DNA from: Sphingobacterium mizutaii
GTDB lineage: Bacteria; Bacteroidota; Bacteroidia; Sphingobacteriales; Sphingobacteriaceae
Reading direction: 5' to 3'
Assembly: GCF_900187125.1 (NCBI RefSeq)
Contig: NZ_LT906468.1
Span: forward strand, 2,666,001 to 2,730,000
Length of the DNA stretch: 64,000 nt
Shown: positions 1 through 7,324 of the stretch, piece by piece
Layout of the letters: each line of letters opens with the position of its first letter
Numbering within the stretch: position 1 is the first letter of the stretch
Position numbers and translations under genes: made by a program
The notes under the pieces: generated by a model
Told to the model about the DNA's origin: nothing
Seen by the model: the letters and a program-made list of their open reading frames with translations, nothing else
The model's database searches: none

Positions 1-522
1 GAAAACGATTATCCTGAAATAAATAATGATAAAGGCATTTTAATTGAAGGCCCTATTTACAGTGAAGTTAAGGAAGCATGTATGGATTTCTGCGAAATGA
101 TCAATGAAATGGAATATCATGTCATTATCAAGCTCGTCCGAATCGACCCCAATACTTGTTTACTTCTATTTCCTTATGAAATTGACTTCAAATATTATTG
201 TTATCTCTTGAATTATCTAGAGTTCCCTTTGTATTTGAAATTCAACGCAAAGGTAACTGGCTGGTTAACTTCAAAAAAAATAGACCAATGGATTGATAAT
301 CGTTCGGTCAATAAGAGAATCATGGTTTACAATGCAGCAGATAAAAACAATGCCGACCTCGTTTACTTCACGACCATGGATCAGATTGGTTATATCGTAG
401 AGTTTAGTTCAAATGAAAAAGCAAAGGAATTACCAAGTCCTGTAAGACGTTTTGAATCGTGTAAAAGATGTGTTGATGATTTAAATATACTTAAAGGGGA
501 ATTGATCGTTTCAAAAAGTTAA
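1..522 (+). CDS. Hypothetical protein, 5' end outside the window
   Basis: The reading frame is open from the first base of the window to a TAA at 522. The ATG at 82 is therefore probably internal, and the gene is cut by the window edge; 173 codons plus stop are visible. I do not recognise a family. The visible part is soluble-looking, rich in aromatic and acidic residues (a Tyr-rich patch near residues 60-70), with no signal peptide or membrane segment. A hairpin terminator lies about 215 bp downstream. That the frame is coding is likely from its length and uninterrupted 5' end; the function is unknown. Confidence 0.65.
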   Translation, partial: ENDYPEINNDKGILIEGPIYSEVKEACMDFCEMINEMEYHVIIKLVRIDPNTCLLLFPYEIDFKYYCYLLNYLEFPLYLKFNAKVTGWLTSKKIDQWIDNRSVNKRIMVYNAADKNNADLVYFTTMDQIGYIVEFSSNEKAKELPSPVRRFESCKRCVDDLNILKGELIVSKS

Positions 523-884
523 TTTACTGGGTGACAAAATGTACAGGCTTATAGAATGTCAGACTGACAGTCTTGTTAGCCATAAGAAATCAAGCCCGAT
601 AATCAATGCATTTTATCGCTATTCAACAACAAAAATGTTAAAAATAGTTAAACGAAATGTTAATTTCCATTTCGGCACAGACATTGAATATATCTAATCA
701 AATTTCATAATTTAGGTTAATAATTGGTTAGTTAAAACTCCTTAGGTTCCCCGCCTAAGGAGTTTTTTTATGCAATGAAATTAATCTTAGGCAATAATTC
801 TTATTTTTACAGGAGTAAAATATTAGGTCCTATCCTTTATTACTAAATACACTAAGTAAACCACTTTAAACTTCCTATAAAGAC
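523..884. other. Intergenic region, 362 bp
   Basis: Apart from the terminator at 736-769 I see no gene here. The part before the terminator (523-735) is AT-rich and has no ORF worth calling. The part after it (770-884) should carry the promoter of the AlkD-like gene, but no convincing TTTG/TAnnTTTG pair was found. Confidence 0.5.
736..769 (+). terminator. Rho-independent terminator
   Basis: An 11-bp perfect stem (AACTCCTTAGG at 736-746, CCTAAGGAGTT at 754-764) with a 7-nt loop is followed by a run of T. It is the only clear structure in the gap between the first two genes. It lies 214 bp past the stop at 522, so it may end a long 3' UTR or a short untranslated transcript. Confidence 0.8.
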
Positions 885-1559
885 ATGGCTAAAATAACCA
901 CACAAGAGGTTTTAGATGAATTAAAATCATTAGGTTCAGAAAAACTAGTTGCACAAAATAAAAAAAGAGGCGCCGGCGATAATCAATTTGGAGTTAAGAT
1001 GGGCGATGTCCGTAAGATAGCTGCCAAAATAAAAAAAGATCAGGAACTGGGACTTGAACTATGGGAGACCAACAATATGGAAGCTAGATGTGTTGCCATC
1101 TTAATTCTGGACCCTAAAAAATTAAGTAATGAGCAATTGACGTCGATGGTATCATCAGAGAACTTTGCGAATGTAATTGATTGGCTATATAGTTATTTAA
1201 TCAAAGATAGTTTAGACAAGCAGACCTTGAGATTACAATGGGAAAAAGCTGAGAATGTGATGTTGCAGCGGTTAGCTTGGAGTTTGATTTCCGGAAATAT
1301 TGCCAGAAATCCTGAATTGGAAGATACCCCAAAATTATTGGATTATATCGAAAAACACATGCTGGAAGCAAAGCCTGAGGTTCAATGGACCATGAACAGC
1401 ACATTAGCTCAGATAGGTATAAAACAACCTCATTATAGAGATCGCGCTATAGCAATTGGACATAAGTTAGGTGTCTATAAGGATTATCCCGTTTCAAAAG
1501 GTTGTACCTCTCCTTTTGCCCCAATTTGGATTGATTACTTTGTGAGCAGAGAACAGTAA
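885..1559 (+). CDS. AlkD-like DNA alkylation repair protein
   Basis: A 224-aa soluble protein of the AlkC/AlkD DNA glycosylase group, built of HEAT-like helical repeats that excise alkylated purines such as 3-methyladenine and 7-methylguanine. Family marks are the N-terminal stretch around residues 30-45 (GDNQFGVKMGDVRKIAAKI), the WLYSYLIKDSL segment near residue 100, and the C-terminal KGCTSPFAPIWI segment near residue 205. This last part is typical of the 'DNA alkylation repair protein' family in Bacteroidota. The length is normal. The gene is monocistronic, with hairpins upstream and downstream. Base-flipping residues were not assigned individually, so substrate range is inferred from the family. 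Confidence 0.85.
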   Translation: MAKITTQEVLDELKSLGSEKLVAQNKKRGAGDNQFGVKMGDVRKIAAKIKKDQELGLELWETNNMEARCVAILILDPKKLSNEQLTSMVSSENFANVIDWLYSYLIKDSLDKQTLRLQWEKAENVMLQRLAWSLISGNIARNPELEDTPKLLDYIEKHMLEAKPEVQWTMNSTLAQIGIKQPHYRDRAIAIGHKLGVYKDYPVSKGCTSPFAPIWIDYFVSREQ

Positions 1560-1608
1560 GGGCCAAGGATATTAATATATTTTTAACAATAAGTTTATAA
1601 AGCCGATA

Positions 1609-1650
1609 TAAAGCAGTTGAAATCCACATTTTTCAACTGCTTTATTTATT
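1609..1650 (+). terminator. Hairpin terminator after the AlkD-like gene
   Basis: A 14-bp perfect inverted repeat (1609-1622 with 1631-1644, core GCAGTTGAAA) with an 8-nt loop is followed by a T-rich stretch interrupted by A residues. It begins 50 bp after the AlkD-like stop codon. Confidence 0.7.
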
Positions 1651-1733
1651 TTATTAAATATTTAGAAATAATTTTTATATTTACTATAGTTTACGGACTC
1701 ACTAGCTGCTACCATTTTATTAAAAACTAATAT

Positions 1734-2372
1734 ATGATACTATTAACCAAGCGATTACCTATTTATTTTTTAATAATACCGTTCTCTTTTCTATTTTGTA
1801 TTCTCCATTCCTGCGGACCTAAGGAAATCGAACCGGAACCGGAACCGAAGCCAGCCCCAAAACCGGAACCAGAACCCGAGCCCGAACCTGTAGAGAAGCC
1901 CAGAATCATATTATATAAATATACTTCTGAAAAGAATGAGGATTTTATTGAGTACCTAAAAGGCTTTGTTGTAAAAAATCTTACTGAACCAGATATCAAA
2001 CTGCATTTCGGAAATCGAGTTACTTATTTCAGGCCTGATTCCATCTTGATAAAAGAGGATTCCATGTTTGTTTATAAATCAAAAATGCCCATGGGGTCCT
2101 ATCAAATAAAATGGTCGGAGCAAATCCTTCAGATCCATGAGGCCAAAAACAATACCTGGAAGAATTGGGCGAGCATTAACGCCGATTCTATCCTAACCCT
2201 AAAAGTGAGCTACTACAAGAAAAACGCAAATAATAGCAAAAGCAGCCACCTGAGTTTCGGGCAACAATATGAAATGCCAGACAATAGGCATTTGCTTGAT
2301 GCAGACCCCTTAAATAATTCCAGATTGATCTGGTTGATAAAGAATTATGTTTTTACCCCTGAAAAGAAATAA
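1734..2372 (+). CDS. Hypothetical lipoprotein with Glu-Pro repeat linker
   Basis: 212 aa. The N-terminus is a lipoprotein signal: a hydrophobic run at residues 10-24 followed by the lipobox LHSC with the cysteine near residue 27. Directly after it comes a 20-residue stretch of alternating Pro with Glu or Lys (about residues 32-52, units PEPEP and PKPEP), a rigid charged linker that could hold a C-terminal domain away from the membrane. The remaining 150 residues have no motif I recognise. The next gene starts 2 bp after the stop, so the two are almost certainly co-transcribed. Function unknown; surface or periplasmic location inferred. Confidence 0.75.
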   Translation: MILLTKRLPIYFLIIPFSFLFCILHSCGPKEIEPEPEPKPAPKPEPEPEPEPVEKPRIILYKYTSEKNEDFIEYLKGFVVKNLTEPDIKLHFGNRVTYFRPDSILIKEDSMFVYKSKMPMGSYQIKWSEQILQIHEAKNNTWKNWASINADSILTLKVSYYKKNANNSKSSHLSFGQQYEMPDNRHLLDADPLNNSRLIWLIKNYVFTPEKK

Positions 2373-2374
2373 AT

Positions 2375-3232
2375 ATGAGAACTGGACTATTAACAACTTT
2401 GCTATTTATTTTGACATTTGGAATCATTTCAGCACAAGAAACAAAATCTTCCGCGACTTTATTCAGCAAAAACCCTGAACAGCTTTATTTAGGAGCCGTC
2501 CTAAGTAAAAAATCTATCAATACGGAGAAACATGAATTCAAGGATATCAAGACCAAGGAGAAGATTTTTCTCCTATCCACGACCTTTAAATACGAATTTC
2601 CCGAAATTGTGCCGACAAAGGAAAATATGTATCAGGTAATAGCTGATGAATTGAAGTCAAAAGGAGCTCCAACTAGTTCAGGAATTGCTAGCTATTCCTT
2701 TTATCCGATTCGAAATCTAGAGGATCTCTATGCTAATTTTGGACAAAAAATGGATTTGGGAAAATGGTTTGGATTGGACATAAATAATAAAATGCCAGTA
2801 TCCAATATTTTGATTGCTTATGAGATCCCTCTATTTGATCTCTATTTAGATATTGCAGAAACAGGAATGATGAATTATAGGGAAGAATTAGCAAAATTAA
2901 AGGATGATGACCTGATCTATGTTATGAGTATCACCTGGGGAAGGAAGGCATTAATATTTGTTCAATCTGATTTTGATGAAAATAGTTTGAAAGTTGCGTT
3001 GAATAGATACCTCAACGACGAGGAATTGACGGATGAACAAAAGGTAATCTTGGAAACCGCGACCTTCTCTTACAATATTTTTGAGGACGTTCCTTTGGAA
3101 TTAGAAAACACCAACCCTATTAAAACAGTATTGAACTATCTTTCAGCGCCCATTACTGCGGATAATTACGGTGCTATTATCCATTTTATGGCTGATGAAA
3201 TCGATGGCTCAACCTATAATAACAACTTTTAG
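2375..3232 (+). CDS. Secreted hypothetical protein
   Basis: 285 aa with a clear signal peptide (residues 1-20, ending ISAQ, a common Bacteroidota cleavage context). The mature part is mixed alpha/beta, rich in acidic residues and Leu, without a recognised motif. It starts 2 bp after the lipoprotein gene and forms an operon with it. Its stop codon overlaps by 3 bp the stop of the minus-strand gene that follows, so the two transcription units converge with no space for a separate terminator. Function unknown. Confidence 0.75.
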   Translation: MRTGLLTTLLFILTFGIISAQETKSSATLFSKNPEQLYLGAVLSKKSINTEKHEFKDIKTKEKIFLLSTTFKYEFPEIVPTKENMYQVIADELKSKGAPTSSGIASYSFYPIRNLEDLYANFGQKMDLGKWFGLDINNKMPVSNILIAYEIPLFDLYLDIAETGMMNYREELAKLKDDDLIYVMSITWGRKALIFVQSDFDENSLKVALNRYLNDEELTDEQKVILETATFSYNIFEDVPLELENTNPIKTVLNYLSAPITADNYGAIIHFMADEIDGSTYNNNF

Positions 3233-3750
3233 GTATGAGTTTTATCAAACTCGACTTTTTTAATAACCGGGACTCCAAATAAGCCAAAAGAAAGATGAAC
3301 GCTTAGGGAATCTGGATGAATATTTTGTTGCCTTATTTCTTTAGAAAGTCCTATTCTTTTATGGTATCCGCCATCAAACTCAGCTTTGACCACTTTTGGG
3401 GCAATCTCTTCTCCGGGAATCCATATTTTATTGATCTTACATCTAACCTTATAGCTAGAAACTTGGGTTGTAGAAGAACAGAAAAAGAAGTTTAGGCTTA
3501 GAAAAATAAAGGTCAGGTAAGATCCTGAAAGGATAATGCTATAAAAAACACTTTCCAATTTTCCCACAGCATTAAATAAGCTATGTTTTCTGATTAGGAA
3601 ATAGATAACTATCCCAAATAGAAAGAAGGAAAAGATCACTTTTAGCGACAACAAGGTTTTTTCGTAAAGAAAATAATTTAAAATATTTAAAACAAATACC
3701 GAGAGAAATAATCTATCTAGCAAAGTGAGCTTTTTTTGTTTTAACCCCAT
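3229..3750 (-). CDS. Hypothetical membrane protein
   Basis: 173 aa. Three hydrophobic segments are visible at roughly residues 12-30, 36-53 and 69-90. The last contains a FFFCSS stretch that resembles a lipobox but sits too deep to be a signal peptide. The C-terminal ~85 residues are polar and should form a small soluble domain. No family recognised. It converges on the secreted-protein operon with overlapping stop codons, and it stands alone on its strand. Confidence 0.6.
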   Translation of the reverse strand: MGLKQKKLTLLDRLFLSVFVLNILNYFLYEKTLLSLKVIFSFFLFGIVIYFLIRKHSLFNAVGKLESVFYSIILSGSYLTFIFLSLNFFFCSSTTQVSSYKVRCKINKIWIPGEEIAPKVVKAEFDGGYHKRIGLSKEIRQQNIHPDSLSVHLSFGLFGVPVIKKVEFDKTHT

Positions 3751-4007
3751 AACTCGTCAAAAGCCTTAATTTTTTAATGAACAAATATATAAAATTCAAA
3801 TAAAAACACTTTATTTACAAATACGAAAAGTGAGACTAAATAAAATATGTTTTTTAACACAAGTGTCATTATTGCTAAAATTAAGAAATGTATTTTCCTA
3901 TTACGAATATTTTAAATATATTTGAACACAATCGACAAAAAAAGTGAAACCAATATTTGACCTAATTTATTGAATGAAAAAATATATTTAATGGAAAAAG
4001 GCACAAT

Positions 4008-4190
4008 ATGGTCATAGTTTTATTTTTCAGTTTTGTTATTTTATCCTCAAGTGTTGTGATCTATGCAAACTGGTTTATCACTGGAGATTACAGAATGAAG
4101 CAATATTTATATAGAATATGGATATCTGCATTTTTCTTGATTTCTTTATATGTTATATTCTATTCTCCTTTCCACAGATTTTTCATGTAA
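4008..4190 (+). CDS. Possible small membrane protein
   Basis: A 60-codon ORF whose product would have two hydrophobic segments (about residues 2-22 and 36-55) separated by a short basic turn. It starts at an ATG 8 bp after an AAAAGG stretch and ends 15 bp before the convergent YdjC-like gene. A TATATTTG element at 3917-3924 fits the Bacteroidota -7 box. No family is recognised, and in AT-rich DNA a two-helix ORF of this length can arise by chance, so this is tentative. Confidence 0.35.
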   Translation: MVIVLFFSFVILSSSVVIYANWFITGDYRMKQYLYRIWISAFFLISLYVIFYSPFHRFFM

Positions 4191-4204
4191 TCTTTTCAAA
4201 GAAA

Positions 4205-5077
4205 TTATTTACGAGCTTGTAAGGATTGAAAGTCAGTCAATTCAATTCCAAGTTCCTTAATCTTTGCTTTTATTCTAGGATCGATTAGAATTTTGGTTAC
4301 ATCGCTCCTATCTTCACGAACATTTCTATAACCTTCATGGCCCACATTTTCCATTTCACTCACATCAAGGCCAGGATGCTCCACAAAGAGATAAACTTCA
4401 TTTTCCTTTAATTCCTCTAGCGCCTTTAAAAACGCTTGGATTTTGTCTTCCACGTTTGCTTTACTTTTCAGATCTAGGTTTGGGAACATCTTGAATTCAT
4501 AATCCATATCTTGAAGGAGGTTATACTCTTTAGACAGTCTAACCAACATAGCTTTTACTTCATCATTCCAATTTCCACAGCCCATATGGGTGGAAATATG
4601 GGAAATGCGTGGAAGCATCTTTTTCGCCAATTCAATCTGCGCACGAAACTCTGCCTCAATTTCAGCTAATTTCCATTGATGCTCCTGAATGGATGCATTT
4701 GGAACTTTTGGATTCGGATAAATGAAAGAGAAAAAATTTCCATACTCATCAACCAAACTTTTTGCTGCAGTTAAGGGTCGCCACTTGCAATTTTCCCATT
4801 CACTGGTAATCATCAGGTGTACTCCGACATCCAGTTTTGGATTTTCATTTAGCATTTTAACAGCTTCAGGAGCCCAAGGGCAATTTACCATCAATTCTAC
4901 AGAGGTTGTTATCCCATTTTTGTAGGTTTCAATAATGGCAAGGTTAGCCGCATTAAAAGATCCGATATCATCCGATCTCACAATTAATTGAGGTGGCTCT
5001 TGAGCAAACAATGGAATGGATAGGATGCTGAACAATAATAAAAGGCTTAATTTTCGAAAATTTGGATTTACGGACAT
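4205..5077 (-). CDS. ChbG/YdjC-family carbohydrate deacetylase, exported
   Basis: 290 aa with a signal peptide (residues 1-25, ending FAQ). The mature protein has the YdjC/ChbG marks: an acidic metal-binding pair early in the domain (RSDDIG near residue 35), DVGVHL near residue 105 and HISTHMG near residue 160, which supply the Asp and His ligands of the metal centre. Family members remove an acetyl group from N-acetylated oligosaccharides such as chitin or glycan fragments. A periplasmic or outer-membrane location is implied by the signal peptide. It is monocistronic and divergent from the hydrolase operon starting at 5371. The exact substrate cannot be read from sequence. Confidence 0.85.
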   Translation of the reverse strand: MSVNPNFRKLSLLLLFSILSIPLFAQEPPQLIVRSDDIGSFNAANLAIIETYKNGITTSVELMVNCPWAPEAVKMLNENPKLDVGVHLMITSEWENCKWRPLTAAKSLVDEYGNFFSFIYPNPKVPNASIQEHQWKLAEIEAEFRAQIELAKKMLPRISHISTHMGCGNWNDEVKAMLVRLSKEYNLLQDMDYEFKMFPNLDLKSKANVEDKIQAFLKALEELKENEVYLFVEHPGLDVSEMENVGHEGYRNVREDRSDVTKILIDPRIKAKIKELGIELTDFQSLQARK

Positions 5078-5370
5078 AATCAGTGTTAGTTTTGAATTTG
5101 GTTGCCGAATACAGGTCCAAGCTTTTGGCCCACATTCATAATAAATTTAAAAAATTAAGCTAAGATGTTCAAAGTAATTTGGAACCAAAAAACGAATAAT
5201 ATTTGATCAAATAAACTTCAGAACAGAAAAAAAATGGCTTAAAAAAATATTTTAGCTTACTGTATTTCAATTCCTTACAGAAATATATTTCGGAAGTAAT
5301 CATTATTTTCAGAAATAAGTGTAACATTCTTTTTGAAATCATATCTAAAGGAAAACAAGAAGAATTACTT

Positions 5371-6216
5371 ATGAACTTGAAAAACATTTTAATAGCCGTT
5401 ATCGCCTTTGTAGCATTGGTTTCAACAGCAGATGGACAAACAAAAGAAAATAGTTTCAGAGTAGAAAAAATAGGGAATGGAAAGCAAAATATCTTATTCA
5501 TACCTGGTTTTGCATCTTCAGGAGATGTCTGGAAAGAAACTATTGAAGGCTTAGGTGATGATTACACCTATTATGTACTGACTATGCCTGGCTTCGCCTC
5601 AGTTCCTGCTCAAACTGACCCTACATTTAAAGGATGGAGGGATGAAATCATCAATTTTATTAAAACAGATAATATAAATAACCCAATAATCATTGGACAC
5701 AGTATGGGTGGCGGATTGGCCATGTCTATTGCTGCTGCGGAACCTAAATTAATAAGTAAAATAGTGGTTGTAGATGCAGTTCCATGTCTAGCAGCGTTAA
5801 GTGATCCAAATTTTAAATCAAATCCTAACTATGATTGTTCTCCAATGGTCAACCAAATTAAATCATTAAGTGACGAGCAGTTTAGAGCTATGCAGAAACA
5901 AGGAATGGCAGGTATGGTACAGGATACAAGTAAACAGAATTTAATTGTAGATTGGTCTATGAAATCAGATAGGGCAACTTTTGGGAAGATGTTTTGTGAT
6001 TTCAGTAATACTGACTTAAGAGATGAGATAAAAACCATAGAATGTCCTGCATTAATTTTACTTGAAAGTTCCTTTATCCGTATTAAGCCTGCCATAGAGC
6101 AACAATATTCAAATTTGAAAACTGCTGATCTAAGCTATGCTGATCATAGTTTGCACTTTATTATGTATGATGCAAAGGATTGGTATATGCAACAAGTCCA
6201 AAACTTTCTTAAATAA
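5371..6216 (+). CDS. Secreted alpha/beta hydrolase
   Basis: 281 aa: a signal peptide (residues 1-23, ending ADGQ), then an alpha/beta-hydrolase fold. Visible elements are the oxyanion-hole region (FIPGFASSGDVW, about residue 47), the nucleophile elbow GHSMGG with the serine near residue 112, and a late histidine in YADHSLHFIMYD near residue 262. Substrate unknown; small esters or lactones are typical of the family. Its TAA shares one base with the ATG of the ECF sigma gene, so translation is probably coupled. An extracytoplasmic enzyme joined to its own sigma factor is unusual and discussed as a finding. Confidence 0.8.
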   Translation: MNLKNILIAVIAFVALVSTADGQTKENSFRVEKIGNGKQNILFIPGFASSGDVWKETIEGLGDDYTYYVLTMPGFASVPAQTDPTFKGWRDEIINFIKTDNINNPIIIGHSMGGGLAMSIAAAEPKLISKIVVVDAVPCLAALSDPNFKSNPNYDCSPMVNQIKSLSDEQFRAMQKQGMAGMVQDTSKQNLIVDWSMKSDRATFGKMFCDFSNTDLRDEIKTIECPALILLESSFIRIKPAIEQQYSNLKTADLSYADHSLHFIMYDAKDWYMQQVQNFLK

Positions 6217-6686
6217 TGGATTTCAACAAATTATATGAAGAATATTGGAACAAGATCTATCGCTTGTGCATGGGTTATATAAATGACCATGATCAAGCCA
6301 AGGATTTGGCTCAAGAAACTTTCATAACAGTTTGGGAGAAGCTCTCTACATTTAGGAATGAGGCCAGCATAGGGACTTGGATATTTAGGATAGCCACGAA
6401 TACTTGCTTAAGTCAAATCAAAAAAAATGAAAAACTTTCCAAAGCCGAGATACTGGTAGCTGATGAAGACAATGACAATCCTGAATTAGACCAGGAAATA
6501 AAACTATTATATCAATTTATTTCAGAACTCGCAGAATTAGATCGGATCATTATTTCATTAGAACTGGAAGGAATCAAACAACAGGAAATTTCTAAGATCG
6601 TTGGTTTATCAGATGCCAATATCAGGGTAAAAATCCATAGAATTAAAGAAAAGTTAAATACAAAATTTAAAAATCATGGCAAATAA
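6216..6686 (+). CDS. ECF-type RNA polymerase sigma factor
   Basis: 156 aa, the usual size for an extracytoplasmic-function sigma-70. Region 2 is at residues 1-70 (with DQAKDLAQETFITVWEKL), which binds core polymerase and the -10 element. Region 4 is at residues 95-150, a helix-turn-helix with the QQEISKIVGLSDANIRVKIHRIKEKL pattern split over positions 125-150. It starts on the last base of the hydrolase stop and overlaps the next gene by 11 bp. The downstream membrane protein is probably its regulator. Target promoters are unknown; autoregulation of this operon is likely by analogy. Confidence 0.9.
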   Translation: MDFNKLYEEYWNKIYRLCMGYINDHDQAKDLAQETFITVWEKLSTFRNEASIGTWIFRIATNTCLSQIKKNEKLSKAEILVADEDNDNPELDQEIKLLYQFISELAELDRIIISLELEGIKQQEISKIVGLSDANIRVKIHRIKEKLNTKFKNHGK

Positions 6687-7269
6687 AGAGTTTGATCTAT
6701 CACAGATATGGCAGAAACAGCCTATTATTTCTCCAGATTTGACTGATTTAACAAACCGGATTTCTGGATATAAAAGAGAATCGATGAAGAAGAAATGGGT
6801 ATCTAATATCACCCTAGGATTAACTGCAGTTTTTATACTGTCGATTTGGTTTCTCTATGAGGCAAAAACCATATATCCGAAAGTTGGGATGTCGTTTATT
6901 ATACTTGCGATTTCACTGTCATTAATTAAGTTTAATCTATTTTATAGCACTTTTAAGCACCTGAATAAGGGTCAGGATAACCGAGCCTATTTAAACTCTT
7001 TGCTCAGTATCCAAGAGAAACAAAAGAGTATCCAAACGGGTTTTATGAATCTTTATTTTGTGTTGCTAACGATCGGTATGATATTTTACCTCTATGAATT
7101 CAGTTTGAGAATGAGCAATACAATGGCGATTATAAGCTATGCTTTGACTTTAGGTTGGATTGCTTTTGTTTGGGTGTTTTTAAAACCTAGGATCGTAAAA
7201 AAGCAAAACAAGGAATTGGAAGGGTTTATTAACTCGATTCATAAAATCATTGAGTCAGAAAAGGTATAG
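6676..7269 (+). CDS. Membrane protein, probable anti-sigma partner
   Basis: 197 aa. It has an N-terminal cytoplasmic stretch of about 40 residues (DLSQIWQKQP near the start), then hydrophobic segments at roughly 45-62, 70-86, 120-138 and 146-165, and a charged C-terminal tail. No zinc-binding anti-sigma (ZAS) His/Cys motif is visible. The 11-bp overlap with the ECF sigma gene and the membrane topology suggest it holds the sigma factor at the membrane, but this is inferred only from position. A bidirectional hairpin ends the operon directly afterwards. Confidence 0.65.
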   Translation: MANKEFDLSQIWQKQPIISPDLTDLTNRISGYKRESMKKKWVSNITLGLTAVFILSIWFLYEAKTIYPKVGMSFIILAISLSLIKFNLFYSTFKHLNKGQDNRAYLNSLLSIQEKQKSIQTGFMNLYFVLLTIGMIFYLYEFSLRMSNTMAIISYALTLGWIAFVWVFLKPRIVKKQNKELEGFINSIHKIIESEKV

Positions 7270-7275
7270 CAAAAC

Positions 7276-7316
7276 AAAAAGCCCTGCAGAAATTCTCTGC
7301 AGGGCTTTTTTATTAT
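7276..7316. terminator. Bidirectional terminator between convergent operons
   Basis: A 10-bp GC-rich perfect stem (GCCCTGCAGA 7281-7290, TCTGCAGGGC 7296-7305) with a 5-nt loop is flanked by A5 on one side and T6 on the other. It sits between the plus-strand sigma operon (ending 7269) and the minus-strand EPS locus (ending 7325), and can serve both strands. Confidence 0.9.
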
Positions 7317-7324
7317 GGTCTATT

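Noticed and set aside
1763..1999. Gly-Ser repeat protein on the minus strand
   Set aside because: It is the antisense shadow of the Glu-Pro linker of the lipoprotein gene on the plus strand.
5169..5501. 110-codon minus-strand frame in the divergent spacer
   Set aside because: It overlaps the start and signal peptide of the alpha/beta hydrolase, and its product is a low-complexity Phe/Lys-rich chain.
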